From positions 1 through 42,993 of the forward strand of contig JAAESQ010000913.1 in assembly GCA_024229275.1 (NCBI GenBank): a stretch of 42,993 bases of DNA, in the 5' to 3' direction. This document shows, in pieces, positions 1 to 9,700 of the stretch. Numbering within the stretch: position 1 is the stretch's first letter; every line of letters begins with the position of its first letter. The DNA comes from a bacterium. GTDB taxonomy: Bacteria > Acidobacteriota > Thermoanaerobaculia > Thermoanaerobaculales > Sulfomarinibacteraceae. A program made the translations under genes and the position numbers. The notes below the pieces were generated by a model that was given only the letters and a program-made list of their open reading frames with translations, was not told the origin of the DNA and made no database searches.

Positions 1-752
1 CGGTTCGCGAGACCTGTGAGAGGATCGAGGTCGACAAGCCGACTGAGACGCAGGTGTGATTCTTCGAGTTCGAGATTGGTCGCACGCATTTGCTCCGCAC
101 TTCGATCCGCGACTGCTACGAGGCACGCTAATGCGACGAATAGTTCCGTCACCGCGTCAAAAAAAGACTGAATTCGGATGTAGTTGAAAACGGGTTCGCC
201 TCCCCACATTAGAGGGACGATGACCGCCAAAACGTGAAGGAAGACTGCGCCTTGCAGCAGCAGCGCCCAGCCCAACCAGCGCGAAATCGGTGATCGGGGA
301 TTTCTCAGTACGGTGACTCCGCCGGACGCTAGCACTACACCGACGAGAAGAGTCTGTGCGATGTGGGCAAAAAAGATACTGGGGACTGCAAATCCAAGAC
401 CGACGCCCCAAACGAAAAGGAAAAGCACCAGAAGATGCCGTCTATACTGCGGTTCGAGACCTGGTCGAAGGTGATGTCGGGCGCCGAAAACGAGCAGAAT
501 GACGTACCCGGTTTTGCCCATCAGAAATCCGATGATCGCCAACCGGTCCAAGAGAACGATACCAGGAGAAAACGTAATGAAGAGAACACCGGTCAGACCG
601 AGAGCGTTGCAGAGCCAAGCGGTCGCCCAGAGTCTCACTTCCTGCAATCGAACAGATCGAGCCAGCACAGCGAAGAAGAGCGCCAGCAACACGACGACCG
701 AGAGCTGAAAAATGATCGAAAGTCGCTGCAGAAACAGTGTTGAAACTTCCAT
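1..752 (-). CDS. Membrane-anchored diguanylate cyclase (GGDEF), 3' end missing
   Basis: About 250 codons read without a stop from the ATG at 752 to the left window edge, so the gene continues outside. The protein starts with about seven hydrophobic segments (near residues 12-31, 43-62, 70-90, 106-122, 128-147, 158-180, 196-215), then a short charged helical linker, and then DLDPLTGLANR, the signature that opens GGDEF domains. The catalytic GGDEF loop itself is outside the window. The expected role is synthesis of c-di-GMP from two GTP at the inner membrane, with the membrane part as sensor. A TATACT -10 box (767-772, minus strand) just upstream suggests its own start of transcription after xdhC. 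The domain call rests on the linker and signature only. The sensor ligand is unknown. Confidence 0.8.
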   Translation of the reverse strand, partial: MEVSTLFLQRLSIIFQLSVVVLLALFFAVLARSVRLQEVRLWATAWLCNALGLTGVLFITFSPGIVLLDRLAIIGFLMGKTGYVILLVFGARHHLRPGLEPQYRRHLLVLFLFVWGVGLGFAVPSIFFAHIAQTLLVGVVLASGGVTVLRNPRSPISRWLGWALLLQGAVFLHVLAVIVPLMWGGEPVFNYIRIQSFFDAVTELFVALACLVAVADRSAEQMRATNLELEESHLRLSRLVDLDPLTGLAN

Positions 753-797
753 GACTTACACACTCAAGTATAAGCCAATGAGCCTCTTGCGGGAAGA

Positions 798-1733
798 CTA
801 GCTTGAACTACTGTCGCGAAGTTTGACAATCTCGGCTGCAATACTGATCGCGATCTCCGCAGGTGTGTGGCTGTGAATCGGTATGCCAGCGGGTGCTTTC
901 ACACGCTTTATCAAGTCTGTTGAAACTCCACGTTCGCGCAATACGGCGGTGAGTTTCGCAACTTTGGCGCGGCTGCCGAGAAGGGCCAAATACCGAAGGT
1001 CGGTGTCTATGAGAGCGGCAAGAACCTCAAGGTCATGCCCATGACCATGCGTCATAATGGCGACGTAGGAGCGCTCACCCGACGCGATGTGCCGACGGAT
1101 TTCACGGTAGTCCACTACGCGCTTCTCATGAGCCCAGCAATTATCGGCCATCGTGGCGACATTGTGTCTGTTGTCGAGAACACGGATCCGCATCCCGAGA
1201 GTTGCGATAACGCGCGACAGGGCCAGCGAAATGTGTCCTCCGCCGATGATCGTGAGAACGTCATGAACGCCGACCAACTCGTCGAATTGCCAATCGGTCG
1301 CGGAACTCTCTTCGACTTCTGAGGCAGAGTTACCTTGCATGACATGGATGCCGTTGCTATCGAGTCGAAGGTGACACTCCGTGTTCTCCGTGAGCGCCTG
1401 GATGAGTTCTTCGATGGTCGGGATATCAATTTTGGAGAGCGGGAGTATGGCGAACGTCTGTTTGCCGGAACAGTATGTTCCTCCCTCGTTAGGTGTGTGG
1501 CGAAAGGTCTGCAGCGATGGTTCCAAAGGGTGTGAAGAGCGCGATCCTCGAACCAGCCTGTCTTCGGCAACTCCACCGCCGACCGTTCCAATCAGAACGT
1601 CGGGAGTCACGACAGCTTTCGCACCAGTGATCCCTGGCACCGATCCACTATGTTCGACCACACTGATGAGAACGCACTCACTGCCCAGTCTGAGGACTGA
1701 TAGTACCTCTTGCCAAAATCGTTCTGAGTTCAT
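798..1733 (-). CDS. XdhC/CoxI family protein
   Basis: A 311-residue protein with both XdhC-family parts. The N-terminal XdhC_CoxI segment is near residues 20-65 (GSVPGITGAK and GTVGGGVAEDRL). A C-terminal Rossmann-like segment follows from about residue 155 (LTIIGGGHISLALS, then MTHGHGHDLEVL, LALLGSRAK and APAGIPIHSHTPAEIAISI). Family members act as chaperones that sulfurate or insert molybdenum cofactor into xanthine-dehydrogenase-type enzymes. No molybdenum hydroxylase gene lies in the window, so the client is unknown. A GAGGAGG ribosome-binding site sits about 11 bases before the ATG. It lies between two c-di-GMP genes in the same orientation, which may share its transcript. Confidence 0.85.
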   Translation of the reverse strand: MNSERFWQEVLSVLRLGSECVLISVVEHSGSVPGITGAKAVVTPDVLIGTVGGGVAEDRLVRGSRSSHPLEPSLQTFRHTPNEGGTYCSGKQTFAILPLSKIDIPTIEELIQALTENTECHLRLDSNGIHVMQGNSASEVEESSATDWQFDELVGVHDVLTIIGGGHISLALSRVIATLGMRIRVLDNRHNVATMADNCWAHEKRVVDYREIRRHIASGERSYVAIMTHGHGHDLEVLAALIDTDLRYLALLGSRAKVAKLTAVLRERGVSTDLIKRVKAPAGIPIHSHTPAEIAISIAAEIVKLRDSSSS

Positions 1734-1819
1734 TGTCTGCCGCGCCTCCTCTTGTGCTGCAACCGGCTACCTTTGAACAGCCAAAGCTGTCCATGGAGGG
1801 TAGCACCCCGTGCCCGGTC

Positions 1820-3988
1820 TCAGTGCAGCTGCCCTTTAACCAGAGAACACAAATCGTCGGAGGGCAAAGGTTCAGCCAGAAGGTAGCCCTGGCCGTAATC
1901 ACATCCGATCTCGAGGAGGCGCTCGAGTTGCGATGCTTGCTCGATTCCTTCTGCAACCACGTCGAATGACATGCCATGCCCAAGCCTGACTATTGCCTGC
2001 AGTAAGGCGATTGCATCGTTGTCTTTGGCAAGCCCGTCAACGAAGAGTCGGTCAACTTTGACAATGTCGATCGGAAACCGTGTCAGATAACTCAGCGAGG
2101 AGTATCCGGTGCCGAAGTCGTCGATAGCCAGTCGTACGCCGTGAGATCTGAGTTGATCCATACTGCGTATGGTGAGAGGGGAGTCCGGCACCAATACTCC
2201 CTCAGTGATTTCGAGCACAAGCTTGCTCGCATCGATCTGCCCTGAGGACACAACGCCGAGGATCTCTTCCACCAAAGAGGGGGACTGCAGTCGGCGCGGG
2301 GGAAGGTTGATGTGCATCGAGAAGGCATCTTCTTGGTTGGAACTCAGATCCAGTTCATGGGCGACGTTGCATGCCTGCGAAGCGACCCACGCATCAATCT
2401 GATCCAGGAGCCCGGCTCGCTCTGCTACATCGACAAATGAGGCAGCCGGTAACAAACCGTGGTCGGGATGGCGCCAACGGAGAAGTGCTTCAGCGGCTAC
2501 GATCCTGCGGGTTGGTAGAGCAAAGATAGGCTGATAGTGAACTTCAAGTTGGGTTTGAGCCAAGGCTTGGCGAAGCTGGTTCTCGAGATCCAAGAGTTTT
2601 CCAGCGTCTGTTCGCATCGACGGATCGTACATTCTGATGACGTCGGGACCGGCTTTGCGAGCATCGTGGAGCGCGAGATAGGCCCTTCGAATAACGGTGT
2701 CTGCGTCAGCTCCGTCATCTCCTCCAAGCGCAACACCCATATTGGAACTCAGCTGGACTTCACCATCGCTGAGGCGGAAAGGCTCCTCCAAGCAGTCCTG
2801 CAGGCGATGCGCTGTGGAAATCGCTTGCTCCTCGCTCTCGACAAGTTCCAGGAGCATTGCGAACTCGTCTCCTCCGAAGCGGGCAATGGTGTCACCTTCA
2901 CGAACGCAGCTCGCCAGTCTTTCGGCGAAGGCCATCAGCGCTTCATCGCCAGCTGCATGTCCGAGGCTGTCATTGATTCTCTGGAAGTCACAAATATCAA
3001 CAAAGATGATAGCTGCGTCTTCCATTCGAGCGCGGCGCCGAGCTAGTGAGTTCTCCACTCGATCAAAGAAGAGCGCACGATTCGGTAGTCGAGTCAGAGT
3101 GTCGTGCATCGCCTGGAAAGGATTCTGACGGGAGATCAGGCGTTGGGTGTCGTGCAGTTGAGCGCTGGAGATGGTTCCGGCTGCTTGTGTCCCGAAGAGG
3201 CTCAGGGCTCGCAAGTCGTGCTCGGTGTACCGTCTTTCAGGTTTCGCGTTCACATTAAGGACACCGAGGAGCAGACCATTGTGAAGAAGCGGCACCGAGA
3301 TAGCGCTCACTGCTCGTCGGACGTCCGGCACATCTGTGTAGTGTTCCCAATCGAAAGTGCCGGTAATCAGCAGTGGCTCACGAGTCAGTGCGACTCTGCC
3401 TGCGACTCCGTCACCGAAGGAAATCCGGGCCTGTCCTGCTTGGCCTGAGCCAACCGCGCTGACTGTCTTGAGTTCGTCTCCACCCTCGACCAACATGATG
3501 GATCCAGTGAGACCACCAAGTAGCTCAAGCGCGCCGCGAAGAATAGTGTCGAGGACCTCGCCGAGTTCGAGACCCAACTTGGCATTGTGGCCTGTGTCGA
3601 GTAGGACGCCAACTTCGCGCAACCGATTCAGAAGTGCTGCCGTGAGGACCTTTTCCTCGAGCAGCCGGGTGGTCGTCTTGTGCAACCGTCGCTCTCGCCA
3701 TACCGCCATGCCGCAGAAGAGAGAAACGAGAATAAGCAATCCGATTCGAGGTACTGGAGTCCCCAGCACAACTGACCCTTGGCCGGCTTGGCCTATAGCA
3801 AGAATGACAACAACGGTTGACAGGGCCAGGAGGAGGAGCATCGAGATTGCCCAAAGTCGACGACTTTGTTTTTCGATGGCGCGCCAGTCGGGCGTACGGA
3901 AGCTATGTAGGCCTTCAATCCTCGATGACACGTTTTGAGCTACCTCCGTTTCCGGGGCACCGGAGCAGGCGCTGCTGTGGCTTCTCAA
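1820..3988 (-). CDS. GAF-GGDEF-EAL c-di-GMP turnover protein, membrane anchored
   Basis: A 722-residue protein. There are two transmembrane segments (about 46-66 and 82-97), a short helical stretch, a GAF domain (about 140-285), GGDEF (about 293-455) and EAL (about 470-715). The GGDEF motif (FGGDEF, 371-376) is intact, and an RxxD inhibitory site (REGD, 363-366) stands five residues before it, so product inhibition is likely. The EAL domain keeps EALLRW (500-505), an HINLPP asparagine, LEITEG, IDDFGTGYSSL, VKVDRLF, VAEGIE and QGYLL, so it should be a working phosphodiesterase. Such proteins can make or cleave c-di-GMP, with the GAF domain as the likely switch. Upstream in-frame start codons are possible. 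It is divergent from the transporter at 4154. Confidence 0.9.
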   Translation of the reverse strand: MRSHSSACSGAPETEVAQNVSSRIEGLHSFRTPDWRAIEKQSRRLWAISMLLLLALSTVVVILAIGQAGQGSVVLGTPVPRIGLLILVSLFCGMAVWRERRLHKTTTRLLEEKVLTAALLNRLREVGVLLDTGHNAKLGLELGEVLDTILRGALELLGGLTGSIMLVEGGDELKTVSAVGSGQAGQARISFGDGVAGRVALTREPLLITGTFDWEHYTDVPDVRRAVSAISVPLLHNGLLLGVLNVNAKPERRYTEHDLRALSLFGTQAAGTISSAQLHDTQRLISRQNPFQAMHDTLTRLPNRALFFDRVENSLARRRARMEDAAIIFVDICDFQRINDSLGHAAGDEALMAFAERLASCVREGDTIARFGGDEFAMLLELVESEEQAISTAHRLQDCLEEPFRLSDGEVQLSSNMGVALGGDDGADADTVIRRAYLALHDARKAGPDVIRMYDPSMRTDAGKLLDLENQLRQALAQTQLEVHYQPIFALPTRRIVAAEALLRWRHPDHGLLPAASFVDVAERAGLLDQIDAWVASQACNVAHELDLSSNQEDAFSMHINLPPRRLQSPSLVEEILGVVSSGQIDASKLVLEITEGVLVPDSPLTIRSMDQLRSHGVRLAIDDFGTGYSSLSYLTRFPIDIVKVDRLFVDGLAKDNDAIALLQAIVRLGHGMSFDVVAEGIEQASQLERLLEIGCDYGQGYLLAEPLPSDDLCSLVKGQLH

Positions 3989-4153
3989 GGATTCTCCTAA
4001 AAAGTAAGCATAGACATGCTTGACAGCTCTTGAGATGGTCCAACGCGCTCGAGTAAGGATAACAGATTCTACGCAGCCAAGCGGTAAGGGTTGCGCGCGG
4101 GAGCAAGGACTGTATGGTGGCTTGAGACCGACACTGGAACATGGGAGAACTGA

Positions 4154-5548
4154 ATGCTAAAGAAGGTCCCAGATGTCTATGTCATCGTGTTTGCCCTCAC
4201 GATTCTAGCGGCCGTTTCGACGTGGGTGCTTCCGGGCGGCTCCTTCGAGCGAGTTGAAGAGCAGGTCGGTGGCAGCATGCGTCAGGTTGTGGTTCCTGGA
4301 ACGTTTGTTACAACCCAGTCGGAACCACAATCTTTTCAGATCTTTATGGCTCCAATGCGGGGGAGCCTACGATCGGGAATCTCGATGATCATCATCTTCA
4401 TTTTCCTGGTCGGAGGATCGTTTAACGTTTTGAATGAAACGGGAGCTATTGCTGCAGGTATCAATCTAGTGGTACGCCTTCTCAAAGGTCGTGAGTTTCT
4501 TGTGATTCCGATTGTCATGACCTTCTTTTCTCTCTTTGGCGCCACATTTGGGATGTGCGAAGAGGCGATTCCATTTGTTCTTATCTTTGTTCCTCTGGCT
4601 ATCGCCCTCGGATATGACTCGATCGTCGGTGTCAGCCTGACGTTCCTTGCAGCCGGGGTGGGATTTGCTGGCGCTTTTATCAATCCGTTCACGCTTCAGA
4701 TTGCGCAGGGATTGGCAGAGGTCGAGCCATTGTCCGGCATGTGGTACCGAATTCTCGTGTGGGTGGTTGCAACCGGCCTCACAATTACCTGGGTGATGAT
4801 TTATGCCGCGCGAATCAAGCGTGACCCTGCACGCAGCTCAATGTTTGAACTCGACAATGTGCGAAGGAGAGAGATCGATACAAGTGCCAGTGCGCAGCAG
4901 GAGTTCACAGTCCGACACGGTTTGTGCCTGGCACTTCTGGGCCTGGTCATCATTGCGATGATCTATGGAGCAGCTTGGAGGGGTTGGTACATCCTCGAGA
5001 TCGCGGGCCTCTTCTTCGGAATGGGCGTGCTCTCGGGAATCATCTCCGGGATGGATCCAAACACTCTTGCGAAAGCGTTTGTCTCGGGTTGCAAGGACCT
5101 TGCGGGAGCCGCCCTGATCGTCGGCTTTGCCGCAGGGATCATCCAAGTGCTGGAAGATGGTCGGGTTATGGACACGATCCTATTCGGCATCGGCAGTGTG
5201 ACCTCACACCTGCCGGGGATTGTTTCTGCGTGGGCGATGTACGGAATCCAATTGATGTTGAACTTCTTCATTCCATCTGGTTCAACTAGCGCAGCCCTGA
5301 CGATGCCGATCCTTGCTCCTCTTGCTGACTTATCCGGTATCACTCGCCAAACTGCTGTGCTCGCATACCAGTTAGGTGATGGGTTCACCAACATGATCAT
5401 TCCAACGTCGGGAGTGACCGTTGGCACTCTGGCAATGGCGAAGATTCCCTATGAGAAGTGGTTCAGATGGAATCTCCCTCTTCAGGTAGTTTTTGTCCTG
5501 ATGTCGTTGGCACTCCTTGTTTGGCCGGTTCTCTGGGTGTGGCAATAG
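4154..5548 (+). CDS. DcuC/YfcC-family carrier (C4-dicarboxylate anaerobic carrier-like)
   Basis: A 464-residue integral membrane protein with roughly twelve hydrophobic segments and the YfcC/DcuC family pattern: LPGGSFERVEE after the first helix, a FGATFGMCEEAIPFVLIF segment, AGAFINPFTLQIAQ, and FFIPSGSTSAALTMPI and TSGVTVGTLAMA near the end. Family members are secondary carriers of organic acids or of peptides/amino acids; the substrate here cannot be read from the sequence. A GGGAGA site precedes the ATG. The comD/comE-like decarboxylase genes start 60 bases after its stop, so it may import their substrate or export a product. That link rests on position only. Confidence 0.85.
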   Translation: MLKKVPDVYVIVFALTILAAVSTWVLPGGSFERVEEQVGGSMRQVVVPGTFVTTQSEPQSFQIFMAPMRGSLRSGISMIIIFIFLVGGSFNVLNETGAIAAGINLVVRLLKGREFLVIPIVMTFFSLFGATFGMCEEAIPFVLIFVPLAIALGYDSIVGVSLTFLAAGVGFAGAFINPFTLQIAQGLAEVEPLSGMWYRILVWVVATGLTITWVMIYAARIKRDPARSSMFELDNVRRREIDTSASAQQEFTVRHGLCLALLGLVIIAMIYGAAWRGWYILEIAGLFFGMGVLSGIISGMDPNTLAKAFVSGCKDLAGAALIVGFAAGIIQVLEDGRVMDTILFGIGSVTSHLPGIVSAWAMYGIQLMLNFFIPSGSTSAALTMPILAPLADLSGITRQTAVLAYQLGDGFTNMIIPTSGVTVGTLAMAKIPYEKWFRWNLPLQVVFVLMSLALLVWPVLWVWQ

Positions 5549-5610
5549 CACGAGCGGACTACTGCAAGCTCGCATTCTAGGAATTCCGTTGAAAGCAGTG
5601 CGTCATTGTG

Positions 5611-6120
5611 ATGCTAGAGTCCTTGCCGAGGAGGGCTGTCATTGTGTCCTTGCGATTTGCGAGTCTTCAGCATCACGGTGTAGATTTCGTTGCGGCGGTG
5701 CCTTGCTCCTACTTGCAGAAGTTCCTCGCTGCATGCGAGTCTCTTCCGCCTGGCACGTTCATTCCAGCGGTGAGAGAGGATCATGCAGTATCAGCGTGCG
5801 CCGGCGCCTGGCTCGCCGGAAAACAGCCTCTGGCTGTGATGCAGAACTCTGGCCTGGGCTACTGTCTCGAGGTGCTGGCGTCGCTGCACATCCTCTACGA
5901 CATGCCACTTCCAATGGTAGTCTCCGATCGTGGCGCTGAAACTGACTTTCCGGAGCATCAAGGTCTTGGCAGCAGGACACGCGGGTTGCTCGATCTTTTT
6001 GACATTCCTTGGCGCACAGCCGGTGAGAACCTCGATGCAGACTCGGACTGGCTGCTTGGGAAAGCAGCGAAGATGTCGCGTCCTGCCGTCTTGCTTGTGG
6101 ACAAGGAGTTCGACCGATGA
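5611..6120 (+). CDS. comD: Sulfopyruvate/phosphonopyruvate decarboxylase, alpha (TPP N-terminal) subunit
   Basis: A 169-residue protein that carries only the N-terminal (Pyr) half of a thiamine-diphosphate decarboxylase: GVDFVAAVPCSYLQKF, REDHAVSACAGAWLAGK with the glutamate that activates the cofactor, MQNSGLGYCLEVLASL, and ETDFPEHQGLG. The complementary half is the next gene, joined by an ATGA overlap, which is the ComD-ComE arrangement. ComDE converts sulfopyruvate to sulfoacetaldehyde; the related phosphonopyruvate decarboxylase makes phosphonoacetaldehyde. No PEP mutase, phosphosulfolactate synthase or sulfonate gene is nearby, so the substrate is unresolved. A GTG at 5608 is an alternative start, one codon before the chosen ATG. 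Confidence 0.8.
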   Translation: MLESLPRRAVIVSLRFASLQHHGVDFVAAVPCSYLQKFLAACESLPPGTFIPAVREDHAVSACAGAWLAGKQPLAVMQNSGLGYCLEVLASLHILYDMPLPMVVSDRGAETDFPEHQGLGSRTRGLLDLFDIPWRTAGENLDADSDWLLGKAAKMSRPAVLLVDKEFDR

Positions 6121-6677
6121 TTCGCTCAGAAGCCGTCGAAAGGGTTCTCCTGCAGCTTGAGGATGACGATATCGTGGTCGCCGCGGATGGCGCCATTGCA
6201 CGAGAGGCCCACCGTTTCAGGGATCGTCTGCGGACTTTCTACATGCTCGGTTCAATGGGGCAGGTTGCTTCGATTTCGCTTGGATTGGCTCTGAGCCGAG
6301 ACGAACGTGTGATTGCCCTTGACGGTGATGGCAACCTTCTCATGGGTTTCGGAGGAACGGCTCTTGTAGGTGGTCTGAAACCGGCAAATCTGTATCATCT
6401 CGTGTTGGACAATGGTTGCTACGCCACGACTGGTGGGCAGAGGTGTTTGTCGCGCGAGGTTGATCTTGCGGCGGCGGCACAGGGCACCGGCTATTGCTGG
6501 AGCGAGCGCTGCGACGATCCTGAAACGGTCGATGACCGAATTCGGGACTGGCTGTCCTCGCCGGCGCCTGCAATGCTCTGTGTCAATGTAGACCCCGGAG
6601 ATCCAGATCCGGCGTTGCGGATTCCCATGACGCCGCAGGAAATGGCACGACGATTTCGCGAGAGTCTCGCTGACTAG
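6117..6677 (+). CDS. comE: Sulfopyruvate/phosphonopyruvate decarboxylase, beta (TPP C-terminal) subunit
   Basis: A 186-residue protein that provides the diphosphate- and Mg-binding half of the decarboxylase. It shows MLGSMGQVASISLGLALS, then the classical TPP signature GDGNLLMGFGG followed by LDNGCYATTGGQ with the metal-binding Asn. The start ATG overlaps the stop of the upstream subunit (ATGA), which implies translational coupling and a hetero-oligomer. The last codons run close to dnaE2, which is convergent (26 bases between stops), with no clear terminator between them. Family assignment is firm; choice between sulfopyruvate and phosphonopyruvate is not possible from the window. Confidence 0.8.
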   Translation: MIRSEAVERVLLQLEDDDIVVAADGAIAREAHRFRDRLRTFYMLGSMGQVASISLGLALSRDERVIALDGDGNLLMGFGGTALVGGLKPANLYHLVLDNGCYATTGGQRCLSREVDLAAAAQGTGYCWSERCDDPETVDDRIRDWLSSPAPAMLCVNVDPGDPDPALRIPMTPQEMARRFRESLAD

Positions 6678-6703
6678 CTGATCCATACAATCTCTGTGTA
6701 GCA

Positions 6704-9700
6704 TCAATGAAAATCGTGACTCACTAGCGCCGCGTCCGCATGGAAGGGATGAAATGCGGTTGCGCGAACGGATAGGGTGCCGTCTTGCTTCTGCAAGGTA
6801 CCGTCGATGATCAGCACCGGCGAGGAGACGATGAGTGCACGCTGCTCGCGGAATTGATCGGGACGGACGATTGCCTGAACCATCCCGCTCTCGTCCTCGA
6901 CGGTGATGAATACAAAGCCCTTCGCTGAACCGGGGCGCTGACGGACGATCACGGCGCCAGCTGCGCGGACCTTTTGACCGTTCGGCAGATCTTCAAGTTT
7001 GGCGGCAGGAATGACGCCGAGATTGTCAAGTTGGGGTCGGAGATGGGCAAGGATGTGAGGGCCGGTAGTGAGCCGGAGGCCGGTGTAGTCCGCGACGGTC
7101 TCCTCGACTGGGCGCATCTCGGTAAGAGGCGACGTTTCTTCGGGTGGGAGCTTCGAGAATAGTGGCCCTTGGCGTCGACTGACCTCCGCAACCTGCCACA
7201 GTGCCTGACGGCGGGTGAGGCCAAGCGATGCGAGCCCGCCAACGTGGGCGAGAAGACCAAGCTCATCCTCTGAGAGTTCGCAGCGCTCGGTGAGATCGGC
7301 CGTGTTGCGATACGAGCCGTGACTTGCCTCTTGCTCGATGCGTTCACCGCTGCTGCGCCGCAGTCCCTGGACGTAGCACAGCCCGATGCGAACACCGCCA
7401 TTCTCCCATCGGCAACGCCAGCCCGATCGATTCACATCGACCGGGAGCATCTCGATACCGCGGCGCTGGGCGTCCTTAACCAGAGTTTGCGGGTGATAGA
7501 AACCCATCGGCCAGGCATTGAGCAGGGAGGCATAGAAAGCGGTCGGATGATGCGCTCTCAGGTAGGCGGACGCATAGACGATGAGCGCGAAGCTGGCAGA
7601 ATGTGACTCCGGAAACCCGTAGAGAGCGAAGGAGGTGATCGAACGAACAATATCCTCCTGCGCCTTGCCGACGATGCCGCGTTCACTCATGCCGCGGCGC
7701 AATTTTACTTCGATCACCTTCATACGCTCGGTAGAGCGTTTGAAACCCATCGCTCGGCGCAGATCCTCCGCCTCACCCCCGGAAAATCCTGCTGCCACCA
7801 TGGCAATACGTAAAAGCTGCTCTTGGAACAGCGGTACACCGAGAGTGCGTCGCAGCACTGGCTCGAGGCTGGGGTGGGGATACGTCACCGCCTGGCGCCC
7901 CTGTCTCCTCTCGAGATACGGATTCGTCATGTTGCCGGTGATAGGTCCCGGGCGGATGATTGCGACCTGCACGACGAGGTCATAGAAGTTCTTCGGCGCG
8001 TTGCGGGGAAGTGACGCCATCTGAGCCCGACTCTCGATCTGGAACACACCTACTGTGTCGGCACGGCGGATCATGTCGTAGACCTTCGGATCGTTGGGAG
8101 GCAAGTGGGCAAGATCGATGTCGACCCCGTCATGTCGGCGAATCATGGGAATCGCCTCCTCAAGTGCGGCGAGCATGCCGAGACCAAGAAGGTCAATCTT
8201 GATCAGGCCGAGGTCGGCGCAATCGTCTTTGTCCCACTGAATGACGATGCGCCCTTCCATGCTGGCCGGTTCGAGTGGGACGATCTCGTCGAGGCGGCCG
8301 GCGGCAATCACCATGCCGCCCGAGTGCTGACCGAGATGACGAGGGGCGCCCTGAATTTGCCACCACAAGCGCATGAAGTGTTGAGCCCTCGGTGAGGACG
8401 GATCGAGTCCCGCCGTCTGCAGCTCTTGGTCGAGGATTCGGACTCCTTCACGGATCTCTGCTATCGCGTGGTGACCGAGTTGGCGCGAGACCCGATCAAC
8501 CTGTTCGAGTGAGAATCCTAAAACTTTGCCCACCTCGCGAGCCGCCGATCGTGACCGATAGGTAATGACATTGGCTGTCATGGCCGCGCCGTGAGGGCCG
8601 TAGCGCTGATAAACGTACTGGATGACCTTTTCGCGTTGTGCGCCCGACGGCAGGTCGAGATCGATGTCAGGCCATTCCCCACGCTCCTCGGAGAGAAAAC
8701 GCTCGAAGAGGAGTTCCATCTTGACGGGATCGACGGCTGTGATCGACAGGGCGTAGCAAACCGCACTGTTGGCCGCAGATCCACGGCCCTGGGCCATGAT
8801 CCCTTCTCGTTGGCAGAAGCGGACGATGTCCCACACGATCAGGAAATAGCCTGCCAAGTCGAGTTTTTCGATCAGGTTGAGTTCGCGTTCGATCTGAGTT
8901 TGTGCCCGTGCAGTGAGAGGCCGGAAACGGGCACGAGCTCCGTTCCAGGTCACCTGGCGCAGGAAGGATGAGGGACTTTCAGTCGGTGGCAGTGGGTAAT
9001 CAGGGAAGCGGTAGCCCAGATCGTCGAGGGTGAACTCGAGTCGGTTCGCCAATTCACCAGCCGCCTCGACCGCCCCGGGAACGTCGTCGAAAAGGTGTTG
9101 CATTTCGCGCGGGGAGCGCAGATGACGTTCGCGCTGGGCTTCGAGTAAACGGCCGGCTTTGTCGAGAACCACTCCCTCGCGAATGCAGGTCATGACATCC
9201 GCAAGCTCTTTGGCTTCGGCCGAGGCGTAGCGAATCCCGCCGGAGGCCACGATCGGCAAGCGAAGGCGGCGTGCCAATTCGAGCAGCGCGGAATTTCGGT
9301 GCTCCTCCTCACGCAAGTGGTGGCGCTGCAGTTCGACCGAGAGACGGCCACGGTACATGTAGTGCAGACGCTCAAGAGTCTTGCGGCCCGCTTCGACCCC
9401 TCGGTAGTGCAGGTGATGAGCCAGCACGCCCTCTGAACCGCCGGTCAGGCAGTGAAGTCCTTCCGTGTGAGCTTTGACCTGCTGCCACGTTGCTCGGGCT
9501 TTGCCCTTCGGAGAGTGACGAGCGACCTCGGTCAGAAGGCGGCAGAGATTGCGATAGCCGAGGCGATTCTCAGCGAGCAGCGTCAGGCGAGGCAGTGGCG
9601 TTCCCGGAGGAGGGGGGGCAGGAACCAGGCCGAGAGGCCCTGGGAGTGGTGCGTCTCGGGACGAATCCTCATCGGTGTCTGAATGGGCCGGAAATCTTGG

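Noticed and set aside
4336-5427. Minus-strand frames within the carrier gene
   Set aside because: They are shadows of the membrane protein reading frame and show no domain.
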